Counted from the stretch's first letter, positions 50,811-63,537 are shown. The stretch: DNA of 64,000 nt from Torreya grandis (GCA_037957365.1 JARHVA010002371.1:868001-932000); one strand, 5' to 3'. Notes: a model not told the origin generated them from the sequence alone. Numbers and translations are program-made.

Positions 50811-52030
50811 GTTTAGAATATTTCCAAAGAAATAACTATCATATGACCTCATCCAATGGATGCTCATAGGTATCTTCTCACTAGAAACTTGGTGAAATAA
50901 ACTTGTGCTACTACTAATAAATATGTATAGGTGTAATATATATCACTATAGAATTTGTAATGCTTTGCATATATACAATAGGACTCTATGGTCATGAAGA
51001 AACAAAAGAAGGAATGGGGGTTTATGGAACCCATCATTACATGTTATGTGGTTTTTTTGGAATATAAATAATAGGAACGTGTTATGGTGCTTTAGATATC
51101 TGAATATGGTGTGTAATAGATGAATATTCTAAGGAACCCACTATAGATATCTGATGGAATGATTTCTCAAGTACTGGAATTTTAGGAAAGGGGATTGCCT
51201 ATTAATTACCCTTTTATGGAAGATTACCTTAGTACATTTGATAATTAATTTTAATGGTACAAACCTCTATTGTTTAAGTGGATATTCATATGAAATTCCA
51301 AAAACTATAATTACCTAATTGGCATGAATGTATTTAACACATCCATACACTATATAATGTATTAATTGAAGTGTATGTATCCAAGGTCATCCTACTAAAA
51401 TATCATATACACCAGTGGAAGGTATAACTGAGAAGGTATTATCCACATGTGTAGGACCCACTTGTAAAGGTAAGTCAATCTCACCAAGAACTTGTTGTGA
51501 GGTCCCATCAAATTCTATAACTAATTTGGTTGAAGAATGTAAATCATGATTTGTATAACCCAAATGCATAAGTAATCCCATGGTAAAAACATTATCACTT
51601 ACACCATTATCAATAATTACACTATGTATAGGCTAGTGATAAAGGTATGCTCAAATTAATAAAGATTGAAGATAAAAATTATCATCCATAATCTCACCAA
51701 CATTGAAAGTAATAGACGGTATGTGAACCATAGGAGGTGTATGCCATGTATAAGTACCAATAATTCTATTTAATGGGTGACCATAATATGATGGAAGGTG
51801 ATTTGAATTATATTCCATTTATACTTATGGATCTATTAATGTATGAATATGTATCATAGGTGCTCTAGAGTGCTCAAGAACACTTCTCATTTTATAATTC
51901 TAGGAATTTTGTGCATGAGTTACAAGTTGTGATAATCCTGTTATCCATTGATGAAATAGAGGCAAAGTAAGTGGACTATTTCACAATATTTATAATATTT
52001 GGTTGTTGGGAGCCATCATGGCCAAAGTCA
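50811..52030 (-). pseudogene. Element H: gypsy gag fragment and protease
   Basis: On the minus strand the protease (51640-51384) reads IIDNGVSDNVFTMGLLMHLG, then LHSSTKLVIEFDGTSQQVLG and EIDLPLQVGP, ending GVYDILVG. This is a retropepsin of Ty3/gypsy type with DNG at the active site. Its last 64 codons (51581-51387) are open. To the right, a gag start at about 52018 (ATGATGGCTCCCAAC, MMAPNNQ) leads into a short, stop-broken gag. No RT follows to the left: the remnant ends at element G. The same protease wording occurs in J on the plus strand. Confidence 0.78.
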
Positions 52031-53460
52031 TATCTCTGTCAAATATGAGGTATTTATGCTACGTATAGTGAATTATGATAAAGAAATAATATTAAAACTA
52101 ATATATAATGAGTATTTACAATGAAAGTTAAACTAGAGTGATCTGGTAAAAAAGAAGTAAAAATATGGTTTTGGTAGAAAAGAGATGTTGCTAATCTTTA
52201 TCCCAAACATCATGACAAAGTTTAAATGTCTTCCATGCATACACTTGACCAATGTATAATATGAAATAACATAAGCTCAAATCTTACTACACATCAATCA
52301 AACATCTAAGGAAAAATTAATGCAAATAAGAACCAAATTCACTTTAAACATCTACCCCTACAAGTAAACAACATTAGCCCAAATGTAAAAAGAGTAGAGG
52401 AAACAAAATTAACATAAGAACTTTTAGTCAACCTAGCTTTGGTATAAATTAACAAATCTACCATTAAAATATATACACCAAGAATTCACAAGAACCATTC
52501 AAATTTAGAAATAAGAACAAGCAAGTGAGAGAGAAACTATACAAACAATTGACACAAATAAATGTGGATAATCTTTGCATGAATCCTCACTTGTATTAGT
52601 TTCTTAAACTTCTAAACAAGTTTTGGCTCAAAAACTCCCTCTTTATAATTAAAAATGTTTCTTTTATCAGATTTAAGTAATCATGGCATTCAGTCCTAAC
52701 CAATTAAAAAAGTAAAAGTGTATAGGACAAGTCTCCTTTCCACAAATGTTCTATAAATACACTAGACTTTCAAAATGGACTAATCTATAGGTAGTATGTT
52801 TTATAAATAGCACATGCCTTTTCAAACAAAATATTCCACTTTCAGAATAGATAATATTTATCTATAGAAAGAATCTTCCTAAGTATCTTAACCTTTGGGA
52901 CCCCTGTGTTGTTGCAAGATATTCATGGTTTTATGATGTTCTTAACCTAGAGTAATCCCCTTCTCTACTTTTGAGGTCAAAATAGAATTCCATGTTCCTT
53001 TAAGAAACACTCCTTTGAACTACTATGTTGTATTAGACTGCTCATTGATGGACCTTGGATTGAATTATCTTTATGCATATAATAATTTAGGCTCTCCTTT
53101 ACATTACCAAGTTTGTAAGGTCTCTAATTTGGTAAATTTCACCCACATGGCTCTAATGTGGCATTTGTGTGGCATTATACTCATCCTTGGATAAAGTATG
53201 ACCATTTCCTTTAAAAAACTAGGTTTGATCTCACACTATCTAATCTGTTTGTATGAATCAATGTGGTCCATAGATCTTTAGACAATTTGGATCCAAGCAA
53301 GTGTCTTAAAATTGATGTTTATGTTCTCATCATTTGATGTCTATGTGAATATCTTTGATGGGTGTGTGATTGTCAATAAACACATCCTCAAGATTATTCA
53401 CTGTCTTATATTTGAAGTTTGTGTGACTGTCATTTGATGTATTTATAAAGGTAAACAAAC
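51848..53460 (-). repeat. Left arm of large inverted repeat (leader/LTR of H)
   Basis: It matches the reverse complement of about 55380-57195. Shared blocks include TATACGTAGCATA, CTCCCAACNACCAAATATTA, TTAGTCAACCTAGCTTTGGTA against its complement near 56600, and AACCAATTAAAAAAGTA near 52700 against 56345. The outer end lies in gag and the inner end in a minisatellite-like region. Confidence 0.85.
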
Positions 53461-55375
53461 CCCCATTTCTAAAAAATGGGGACCCTTGTATCAAACTATG
53501 AAAATTTGAACCTTAACATTGAAAAATTTACTTGATCAGAGTGTCACTAGTGTGTTTGTACAATATTTTTATCTAAAGATAATCCACATTTGGTAGGGTT
53601 AGTATTTTGTGCATAATTCATGTTTGCCCTTGTCTATAATTGTTAAATTTGGATCTCTATGTTTTCCAGCTATAGGTCTAATAAGGTCTACTTGAAATGA
53701 AAAATACTTGAGTTTCATGATTTTAATGTTAACTTGATTCTTTATTGTCCTTTGGTCTATTGTAAATCAAGTTAAATTTTTAAAACCCTAGGATAATTTT
53801 AATTTAAGTACTTGATATGAATCAAATTAGAACTTTTACATGGGAACATTTTTAATGTTATGGGCTTGGTTTATTTTCATCCTAAAGCTTGGTTGTGTTT
53901 ATCTCAACATGACTAAACCTTAGTATAACAACCATGCTTGGTTCCTTTTATATCCTAAGACCCCTTCATCATTTTATTATTCCTACAGTCTAAGCTAAAT
54001 GCAAGGTCCTTTTGTTATGTTTCTAACTTTCAGGACTTATGTTTTTGGCATTTATTTTTTAAACTTATCTTTCCATAATATTTTTTCCATAGAAATCTTG
54101 CCAATGCAATTTTCTCAAAATAGAGGCCAAAAGGAACATACCCTTCAGGCTTTGTGCAACTTACCCTTCAAATTTTTTGTCAAGAACACTTGCCCTACAA
54201 AATTTCCTTTTGGCCTTTTCAAAATGGCCCTTTTCCCTCTGAGATTACCCTTCAGGATTTTTGAAAGTGCCCTTCAGAACTTTTGAAAGTGTCCATCAGA
54301 ATTTTTTAAAGTACCCTTTCGATCTTCTAAAATTACCCTTCACACATTTTTAAAATGACATTTCAATATTTTTTTCATCACTGCTTTAGCCTATGAAATA
54401 ATTCATCTGAGATAATTTACCTGAGACATGAATTTCATTGGAATTTTTTATTCCCCAATCATTTTAATATGTTTTAAAACTTAACCTAAGACTTTGGATT
54501 GAAGCCTTATTTATTAATGCAAATGAAAACATTAATCTAGGACTTTAGCTTAATTTCTTATTATTCTCATGCTTGAGATTCAATATTTTCTATTGTCTAT
54601 AAGAATTGATTTCACTTAGATTAATGGGCATGTTTGGGATGATCATGGCTTCACCCCATTCCAATGTTTCTAAAACTTGTTGCTTGTGTTGTAGGATCAA
54701 TGAAATATCATTTGGGAATCAACATGTTTATTGTTTTCATGATTTAATGTTAAAGTGATATTTATTTGCCATTTGTTCAAGATTAATTAGATCCATTTTG
54801 AAGCCATGTCTAATTTTTTAACCTAGGTTCCTTTTTGAATTAAATTTAAACTTACATGGGAACAATTATACATGATATAGACTTAGCTTAAAAACTAATA
54901 CAGGATCCCCTTTATTATCCTAGACTTAGCTTAAAGTTTTAAATTGCATTTATGCAATAAAAACCTTAGGCTAAACCTTATGCCATTTCTTCTATTAGTA
55001 AGGTCCTTTTTTATTATGTTTCTAGCTTATGTTAAAAACTCTATGATTTGTCTCTTTTATTTCATGGGGTCCCTTTTATTCTGCTCCAAAGCTTAGCTTA
55101 AATGTTCTCAGCCTAAGGTTTTAAGTCATGTTCAATTAACACAAAATAAAACCATAGTATGAAAAATTTATACTAAGTTATATATGTTCCTCGAACCTTT
55201 ATTAAAGATTATGAATCTATACAAGATCTACAATCCACATTTACCCAAACAAAATTGATCAAATGGTGTGAGATGAGGGTGGACTTTTTTAACAAAACTA
55301 GAGTAAATGTGAGACCGCCAAGTGGCACATGCAGGAATAAGAACAAACCTAGAAATGACAAGTGGTAGGCCAAGA
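53461..55375. other. Spacer of the inverted repeat, with diverged internal duplication
   Basis: Non-coding. Segments at about 53820-54030 and 54860-55050 are diverged direct copies (TTACATGGGAACA and AAGGTCCTTTT...TATGTTTCTA in both). A 22-bp minisatellite lies between them. This may be LTR or leader sequence of the H/I family. Confidence 0.55.
54134..54378. repeat. 22-bp minisatellite, about 10 imperfect units
   Basis: Consensus close to TACCCTTCAGGATTTTTGAAAG. The clearest run is 54245-54355, with five successive 22-bp units; flanking units are more diverged. Confidence 0.88.
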
Positions 55376-55740
55376 AAATAGTCCCAAGGATGTGTTTAAA
55401 ATTATGGTTGTGTGCCCATCAAAGACATTCATGTGGATGTCAAGTTATGGTCATGTAGACATCAAATTTAAGATAGCAAATAGTCTTGGAGATATGATTA
55501 AAATTGATGATCGCATGCCCATCAAAGATGTTCATGCAGACATCAAATGATGGTTATATAGACATCAAATTTAAAATATAAAATAGTCCCAAAGATGTGA
55601 TTAAAATTTATGGTCATGTGCCCATCAAAGATGTTCATGTGGACATCAAATTTAATATTGCAAATAGTCCCAAACACATGCTTAAAATTGACAGTCGTGT
55701 ACATATTAAAGACATTCACACAGATGTCAAATGATCAGAA
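55376..55740. repeat. About 102-bp tandem repeat, 3-4 units
   Basis: Units begin AATAGTCCCAA(G/A) at about 55378, 55479, 55581 and 55661 and contain GCCCATCAAAGA.(G/A)TTCA. The third unit is shortened to about 80 bp. A related inverted unit lies at about 53300-53450 in the opposite arm. Confidence 0.88.
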
Positions 55741-57195
55741 CACAAAAATAAATTTTAAAACACCTAATTGGATCTATTTTTTCTAAATATCTATGGACAA
55801 CATTGATTTGTGTAATTAAATCAGATGCTATAAGATTAAATCAATTTTTTCAAAGGCAATGGTCATATTTTATATAGGGATGAGTAGAATGCCACGAATA
55901 TGCCATATTAAAGCCACTTGGGTGCAATGTGCCAAATTAGAGACCTTACAAACCTAATAATATAAAGGAGAGCCTAAATTGTCATCTATTTAAGGATAAT
56001 TTGATCCAGGGCTACCAGTGAGTAGTCCAATACACCACGATAACTCAGAAGTGTGTTTCTTAAAAGAACATGGAATTTTATTTTGAACTCAAAAGTAGAG
56101 AAGGAGATTACTTTGGGTCAATAACATTAAAGAACCATGAACATATTGTAGTAGCACAAGGGTCCTAAAGGTTAAGAGACTTAGGAATATTCTTTTTATA
56201 GCTAAATATTATCCATTATAAAAGTGGAATATTTTGTTTGTAAAGACATGTCTTATTTCTAAAACACATTGCCTATAGATCAATCCATTGGCAAAGTCTA
56301 GTGTATTTCTAAAACATTTATGGAAAGGATACTTGTACTTTTTTAATTGGTTAGGACTGACTGACATGCTTCCTTGCATCTTATAAAAGGAGCATTGTCA
56401 ATTGTAAAGAGGAGGGAGTTTTTGAGTTACACATTTGAGCAACTAATACAAGCAAGGAATTCTGCAAAGATTGGCCACATTCATTTGTGTCAATTGTTAT
56501 TATGGTTTATCTCTCACTTTCTTGTTCTAATTTCCATATTTGAATGGTTATTATGAATTATTGGTGTACATATTTTAATAGTAGACTTGTTAATTTTTAC
56601 CAAAGCTAGGTTGACTGAAAGTTCTTAAGTTCATTTCATTCCCTTTACTCTTCTTGTATTTGGGCTAATGTTGTTTGCTTGCAGGGGTATATCTTTAAAG
56701 TGAATTTGGTTCTTATTTGCATTAATTTTTCCTTATATTTTTACCTAATGTGTATTAATATTTAATCCCATGCTATTTCATATTATAAATTGGTTAAGTG
56801 TATGCTTGGAAGACATTTGAACTTTGTCATGATGTTTGGGATAAAGATCATCAACATCTCTTTTCTTCCTTACCCTTCCTTTTACTTCTTTTTGACTAGA
56901 TCACTCTTGTTTAAATTTCAATGTAAATACCCATCATATATTAGTTCTTGATCATAATTCACTATACGTAGCATAGATACCTCATATTTTGCATAGATCT
57001 GACTTTGGCCATGGTGGCTCCCAACCACCAAATATTATAAATATTATGAAACAATCCACTTATTTTGCCTCTATTTCATCAATAGAGAACAATATTAGCT
57101 CAACCTACAACTCATGCGTTGGGTTCCTAGAATTATAAAATGATAAGTGTTATTCAACACTCTAGGCACCTGTGATACATATTCAACTATCAACA
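55380..57195 (+). mobile_element. Element I: right arm of inverted repeat, leader and gag start of an H-family element
   Basis: Plus-strand counterpart of 51848-53460. It contains the tandem repeat at its left end, about 1.2 kb of leader and an ATG near 57018 (ATGGTGGCTCCCAACCAC) followed by about 55 stop-broken gag codons. Homology with H ends near 57195, before the protease, so I is truncated. Head-to-head H and I form the palindrome. Confidence 0.8.
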
Positions 57196-57849
57196 GGAGG
57201 AGCTTCACTGACACTAGAAGGAAGGCCCGTTAGATCTTTGTAGATTTAAAATATCTTTACTCATTTTTATGAATTATGTTTAAATATTGGTGTAACCTTT
57301 GTGTAATTGTGTTATTATTTATCCAATTTTGAAAAGATCATTGATATTTACAATCTTGGACCCATCATTGTGTTTCGTTTAGACAAGAATCGACATTTTT
57401 TGAAGGTATACACTTAATTATGGTAAATATGGCTTAAATTTTTTTAATTCAATATGTTTGAGGTTAGTAATAGTTGTTTTGATCAAAGATTCATATATCC
57501 TTTACTAATTTGAGTTTATTTGAGCTTAAACATGTAAATATCCATCATATTCATGTATTTAGATACATATTTTATATAAATTAGTTAAAGATTGTTGTCC
57601 TTTGTCATCATTTATATAAATATTTGAAAAATTTGATTAATGTGCAAGTTTGATCATTGTCTCATACAAAGATAAGACTAACACATTGTATTTCAAATAG
57701 GATTCAAATCCCATTAGCTAGAATTACCTAGAATCCATACAAGGCCATTTTTAGAGATTAGAGAAATTCTACTTTCATTATAAGTTCATAGGATAAATAG
57801 GCAAGACAAAGGTAAGCACAAACTTTCAAATTCTTTGCCAACTTCACCA
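57196..57849. other. Unassigned stretch upstream of element D
   Basis: AT-rich, with no domain. It could be leader of D. GTTCGATCCC at about 57868, just downstream, resembles a tRNA B-box, but no tRNA can be folded around it. Confidence 0.4.
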
Positions 57850-57915
57850 GTCCAGAGTGCTCTTGTGTTCGATCCCTATAAGGGTATGGCATAGCTAGGT
57901 GGTTCTTCAATCAAT

Positions 57916-59023
57916 GTGTCAGGTGTGGTACATGACCTTCTTCATAATCCTAAAAAGTATTTACCAACATTTAGTCCTAGTGGCATTATAATAGCTGAAG
58001 AACATATTAAATCATTCAAGGCTGCATTAAGATTTCTAAATGTAGTCCATGAAGATGTAGCATGTAGACTATTTCCTTTTACCTTTAAAGATGTTGCATA
58101 TGAATGGTTTTTAAACCTCCCTAAAAATTACATTACTATTTTGGTTGATTTTAAAAATGTCTTCATTGACCAATTTGGTAAAATCATTAGTCCTTGTCTT
58201 GTACCACCAATTTACCATAGTGAAAATGGATGCAAATGAGCCCATAAAATCTTTCAATACTAGGTTACAAAAAATGTTCAATAGGACCATAGCTCCTTAT
58301 AGACCTGATGAAGCTTTCACCTTAGAAATATATAAGGATGCCTTGGATCCTATGACTTAGATGTTTATAAAAAGAGCTATTGGGCCCATAAACACACTAG
58401 CTTTAGCTTATGTTGAGGCTGTGATTATTAATGACTAGATGTAACCCCAAGGACAATTGGCATACTCCATTCCTAATGCTAATACATATTTTCCCTTTCT
58501 GAATGTTATTCCCAATCCTAACCAAAATTTACATACCCTAAACCAACTTCCAGACATGAACCAAATACCTTTGAGATATGCTCATCCTACTCAAAACCTA
58601 GGATTCCTAAACAATGCCACCCATGGATCTCATCCATAAGATCATAAATATTTAGTGCCTATAACTAATTCTAATACTCAAGTTCATAATTTTGAGACTA
58701 TAAATAATGAGAATGACTCTATCCTCAATATTTTTCAAAATCTTAGCACTGACTTCCTTTAGTTGCAAAAGCAAGTAAGAAATACTAGAGAGAGATCTAG
58801 TATGAATTTCTCCTTTCAATGGTTCAATAGGACCAATAATTTTTTTTATAATGATAGTTACCAAAAAAACAATAAAAATGAGCCATCTGATAGTAAAAAT
58901 GTTCCTAATATAAATATTATTGATGTTACTTTACCTAACTATTATAGAGTTCATTATACTTCTAAGAATGGGGAAATAGATTGTGTTGAATTTTGTAATG
59001 CCTTTGAGGCCTTTCAAGAATAA
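57916..59023 (+). pseudogene. gag remnant of D
   Basis: A 107-codon frame reads YLPTFSPSGIIIAEEHIKSF, then RLFPFTFKDVAYEWFLNLP and FKNVFIDQFGK, the retrotrans_gag pattern (RLFP.SL...A..WF..LP....W..F...F...F). A frameshift near 58200 moves the reading to the overlapping frame (58145-58360), which continues with EPIKSFNTRLQKMF and YRPDEAFTLEIYKDALDP. Asn/Pro-rich tails follow up to 59023. No zinc knuckle was found. It would form the particle shell. Confidence 0.8.
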
Positions 59024-59479
59024 TTAGATATGTTTGAAGTTGTCCCTAATAAATATTATGATGTAGGTACATCTAGTTCCTCAAGGTCATCTAGATCTAT
59101 TGATTCAACTCTCATGGTAGAGACATTAGAGTTCCCTTTCTAAGAGGACAATGAAGCTGAGGATATTCCTAAAGAGATTCATGATTTTCAGCAATTTTTG
59201 AAGAATACTTATCCTCTAATAAGGGATCAGAATCAACCATTGACCACTTCAACTCCAAATAACTTTGATACCCCTCCCAATACTACATCAAACAATAATA
59301 AAAAGTCTCCTAAGGGAATACTTCTAAATCCAATTATGATGCATCTAATTCTTCTAATAAGACTAGGTATAACATAGTAGAGGACATGAAAAAGATCAAG
59401 GCTAACATTACCTTGCATGAGTTGACACATGTTACTAAATAAAAGGATATGTTGTTATAATCTTTATCTAAAAATCTTG

Positions 59480-59886
59480 TTAAGTCTCAAAATTTTGTAC
59501 ATGTTAATGTTTCAATACATAAAATCAAGGTAGATGTTCCTCCATTCCTACTTATAGTTAGAATCTTTAGTAAGAATCTGCATAATTGTTTATTAGATTT
59601 TGTTGCATCTACAAATATCATGCCTAAAGGTATTTCTAAACAATTAGGTTTGACTCCTATTAAATATAATAGATTTGTAACTCAATTAGATAAATCAAGA
59701 TTCAAAGTGATTGGTGAATTATTGAATGTTCACATGCAGATTACCTCAGAGCCAAGGATCCAATACTTCACTGATATCAAAGTAGTGTACATCCTTGATG
59801 CTTATGGGATGTTATTGAGTAGAGACTGGACTAGAATATTAAATGGTTATATTTTAACATATTTCTCACATATGTGGTTGCCTTAG
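59480..59886 (+). pseudogene. Protease of D
   Basis: The frame reads LHNCLLDFVASTNIMPKGIS (59578-59637), where D-FVAS replaces the retropepsin DSGAS and so loses the glycine. VIGELLNVHMQI and ILDAYGMLLSRDWTRILNGY follow, ending SHMWLP at 59886. This wording (DSGASSNIMP ... LDIPDAYGLLLSRDWS ... SHLWLP) is standard for a widespread plant gypsy family. The open part runs from 59620 to 59886. An acidic and lysine-rich linker lies upstream (59150-59470). Confidence 0.85.
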
Positions 59887-60039
59887 AAGGGATTTCCCAA
59901 CCAAATCAGGATAGAAAGGGAGCTAAAAATGAAGCATATGATCATTGAGTATAATGAAATCAATGAGAAGGTCAACATGGTTAACTCAAATATTGGTGTT
60001 TACACTTTTTACACCGCAAATTTATGCAACTCTAAAACT

Positions 60040-60500
60040 TTTCATGCTTTTCTTGGATTATGGAAGCTTTATTTTGATGGTGTTAGATGCAAATCAGGTT
60101 CTAGAGTAGGAGTGGTGTTAACCAGTCCCATTGGGAAAGAATGTAATGCCTCTTAAAAAATTTAGTTCTCATGTAACAATAATTTGGCTAAGTATAAAGT
60201 ACTAATTCTTGGATTAGAAATTTGTAATCAAGTATGAGACCAAAGAAACATCAGTTTTTGGTGATTCTAAACTAGTGGTTAATCAGGGCAAGAGTAAATA
60301 TCAATTAAAATTGTCCTATCTTAAGAAATATAAATTTAGGGTATGGGCCTCAATTGAATGTTTTGATGCTTTTAACATTATGTCAATCCCTAGGTAATAA
60401 AACTAGGCTGCTAATGAACTTGCTTTAGCTACTGCCAACCTTATGCCCAACCAAATTTCCAAGTTACAAAACCTTATAATTGAGTTAATCCCATGTCCCT
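60040..60500 (+). pseudogene. RNase H-like domain (archaeal type) of D, upstream of RT
   Basis: The frame reads LWKLYFDGVRCKSGSRVGVV then LTSPIGKE (to 60153). After a stop come NNNLAKYKVLILGLEI (about 60175-60225) and, in another frame, SVFGDSKLVVNQ (about 60253-60290). The last part reads FNIMSIPR...AANELALATAN (about 60375-60440). The D-E-D layout is recognisable, although AEYEAL has become AKYKVL, losing the catalytic Glu. It stands between protease and RT, not after the RT's own RNase H. Confidence 0.88.
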
Positions 60501-60577
60501 TAGTGCTAGATAATGTCAACCACCTGTAAGAATTCAATGATGTTCAATAGATCATAGACTCCCTAACTAATTCAAGA

Positions 60578-61700
60578 GTGTTTGAGTGTCACATTATTGA
60601 TGAAGTCAAACTCTTTGATTATGAGAATAGTGGAAGTAAACTTGATGAAAAGTTCATTCATTTGAATGATAATAAGATCCCCAAAGGCATAATAGCCTTA
60701 GAAAGGCTATTAGATTTTTATATACTGGCTGAGACTACAAAAATTTCTAAAGTAAAGGGGAAGGATTATAACACAATTGATCTTGGATTTCAAGGTCAAC
60801 CTTAGTTGGTTAATACTGGTATAACCTATACAAGTATTGAGTCCAAAGGAGCTAAAAAAATGTTGGAAAAATATAAAGATATCATAGCATGGTCCTATAA
60901 TGACCGAAATATCTTTGATCTCAAGGTCATAACTCATACCATACCTTTAAAATAAAACTACAAACTTTTTAGAAAAAATCAGAGGCCTGTCAACTCAATC
61001 TTAGAACCACTAATATACAGCGAGGTCAAAAAGATCTTAGATGAAAAGATTGTATTTCCCATTAGACATTCCACTTGGGTTGCCAACTTAGTCCCAATTC
61101 AAAATGAAAATGGTGAAATTATATTGTGCATTGATTTTAGCAACCTGAATAGAGCATTCGAGAAAGATAATTGCCCCTACCTTATCTTGACCAAGTAATA
61201 TAAATTGTTTTTGGTTTTACCATGATGTCATTTCTTGATAGATTTTTAGGGTATAACCAGGTGTTGGTGAAACAAGAGGATAGAATGAAAAATAATTTTG
61301 GTACCAAGTGGGGCATGTTTGCCTTTAAAATAATGCCATTTGGATCGATAAATGTAGGTACAACCTTCCAAAGGAATATAGATCATGCTTTCTAAGGTCT
61401 CATAGGTAAGTGCATTATTATATACATGGATGATTTGATTGTCTTTTCTAAGAATAGTGAGGATCATATTATGCATCTATAATAGGTATTTGAAAGATAC
61501 AGAAGGTATGAGATTTATCTCAACCCAAAGAAAAGTATTTTATGTGTTACTGAGGGAAAACTATTAGGACATGTTTCACTAAGGATGGAATATCTAGATA
61601 CCCCAATAGAGTATAAACTATGTCTAAGATAGAGCCTCCTAACAGTAGGAAAGAATTTAAGTCATTATTTGATAAAATAAACTTTTTAAGAAAGTTCATT
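60578..61700 (+). pseudogene. Reverse transcriptase of D
   Basis: A linker (60578-60805) ends NKIPKGIIALERLLDF. The RT then reads MLEKYKDIIAWSYND (about 60858), RPVNSILEPLIYSEVKKILD, FPIRHSTWVANLVPI, NGEIILCIDFSNLNRA, then, in another frame from 61220, MSFLDRFLGYNQVLVKQEDR, MFAFKIMPFG and the intact catalytic box YMDDLIVFSK at 61423-61450, followed by YLNPKKSILCV-type thumb text and KLLGHVS. It would copy RNA to DNA. Frameshifts near 61200 and stops inactivate it. Confidence 0.92.
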
Positions 61701-61799
61701 TCTAGTGTTATAGAGATTATGAGGCCATTGAATGATATGTTAAAGGATGCCAAAGTCTCATAGAATGAATAAATGAGAAAAGCCTTCAAAGACATCAAA

Positions 61800-62158
61800 G
61801 AGGAAATTGGAAAAGCCCATGTAATGATAAATCTAGACTTCACCAAATATTTGTACCTTTAATCCTTTGCTTTAGATCATACAATAACTGTAATTTTAAC
61901 TTAGAAATGGATGGATGTGACCATCCAATATATTTTATGAATACTAACCTTAAAAATGATAAGTTAAACTACTCTTTGATTGAAAATCAAGCATGTGCAT
62001 TAATTAAGGTAGTAAAAACATTTATGCACTATATTCTTAGGAATAAGGTGCATGCAATCTTACCCAATCCTAACACTAAGCTCATGTTAAGTCAAAATGA
62101 ACTAGGAGAAAGGAGAGGTAGTATATTTCTATGCTTCAAGAAGATGACATTGAAATGA
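61800..62158 (+). pseudogene. Gypsy RNase H of D
   Basis: It follows the RT connection. The open 83-codon frame (61907-62158) reads HPIYFMNTNLKNDKLNYSLI then ENQACALIKVVKTFMHYIL, matching P(I/V)YFMS..L...ELNYP..EKQA.AL....K.FR.Y. of plant gypsy RNase H. The N-terminal part (NLDFTKYL, ASDHTI-like) lies at 61830-61890 in another frame. Confidence 0.78.
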
Positions 62159-62379
62159 AAATGAATAAACTAGTAAGGTGTTAGGGTTTAATTAAATTTA
62201 TTGTCAATCCACAAAATTTAAGTGTCATGTAGATAGATCCACAAAATTTTCAATCCAATGATTGGTATAATCCCATCATCCACTTACTAATCAATGGTGT
62301 TTATCCTGCAGGGTTAAGTAAAGACCAAAATAGAGATATAAGGCTTAAGGTAGCCCACTAACTGATCAAAAATGGAGTG

Positions 62380-63537
62380 TTATACAAAAAAAAATGAAAT
62401 CATTTACCTGAGGTGTGTATCTAAGGAAGAGGTAGTTTATATCATGATCATTTTTCATGAAAATCTAGGAAGTGAACATCCATCAAAAAGAACCATGGCC
62501 CATAAAATATTGAGGGTTGATTATTATTAACCCATAATCTTCAAGGATACCACAAACATGTAATAGAGTGCCATTAATTTCATGTTTTTATCACTAAGGA
62601 TCCCAAAGCAAACATGTCATTAAAAATAGATATAGTAGATAAACCTTTTCCCAGTGAGGGCTTGACTATATGGGGGTCATCAACCCCAACTCATCGAATG
62701 ATCAAAAGTACATTCTAACTGCCACTAATAACTACCTAATATGTACTGAAGTGGTGAAAAATTAGTGTAGAACTAAATAAGTGATCAAATTCTTAGAAGA
62801 AAACATATGCACTAGATTTGGAATACCAATCTCTTTAGTTTGTGATAATGGATCTACTTTTATATCCATTGAAATGATAGAATGGGTGTATAATAACAAC
62901 ATCATTCTCAATTTCTCCTCAAAATAGTACCTATAAGGCAATGGAGTATATGAATCAATGAATAATAACATGATGAAGGAAATAAAGAAGTCTATAGAAG
63001 AAAAACCTAGAACATGGCACAAGCTTCTCAAATATGCCCTCTGGGTAGATAGAACTAGAATTAAACAAGCTCTCAAAGAATCACCATTCTTGTTAGTTTA
63101 TGGTCAGGAACCCATCTTCCCCATCACCCTCAAGATACCAACATATAGGTTCATGAAATAATACATGGAGGAGGACCAAGAATTTTCAAATTCAAGGTTA
63201 CTAGACATCATTCAAATGGAGGATGTAAGAGAGGAAGTTTTTGCCAATTTTAGCAAATACCAAATCACAATCAAAAGGTGGATTGATAAATTATCAAAGA
63301 TAAAGGTGTTCAATCAAGGAGACTTGGTTCTTCTTAGGATAAGGCATCCAAACCCAAAAGTAAACATGGGAGGTTAACACCTCTATGGATAGGTCCCTAC
63401 CAGATAACTAAGATATTTGGAGACAACACCTTTAAGTTGAAAGACCTATACGGATCAGAGTTCACATTGCCCACCAATGGGAAATACCTCAAATACTACT
63501 TCCTTGTTGTCCCACCTAGGATCTCCATAGAATAAGT
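62380..63537 (+). pseudogene. Integrase of D
   Basis: The zinc-finger region (62400-62570) reads LRCVSKEEVVYIM...FHENLG and KILRVDYY (compare HEG.CGGH ... I.R.GYYW). Core segments follow to about 62990. ARTWHKLLKYALWVDRTRIK-type text occurs with PRTWHKLLKYALWVDR (63012 on) and SPFLLVYGQEPIFPITLKIP (63078-63137). The C-terminal part reads FSKYQITIKRWIDKLSKIKVF and GDLVLLRI. The end reads GPYQITKIFGDNTFKLKDLY and KYLKYYFLVVPPRISIE, with a stop at 63535. Confidence 0.85.

Noticed and set aside
53999..54286. 95-codon frame in the inverted-repeat spacer
   Set aside because: Reads through the 22-bp minisatellite; the Phe-rich repeat pattern reflects the array, not a protein family.
55376..55740. 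Possible CRISPR-like array from regularly spaced repeats
   Set aside because: Units are directly adjacent imperfect 102-bp repeats with no unique spacers, in plant retroelement DNA.
57840..57900. Possible tRNA gene, from the B-box-like GTTCGATCCC
   Set aside because: No A-box at the right distance and no cloverleaf could be drawn; likely chance or an old SINE trace.
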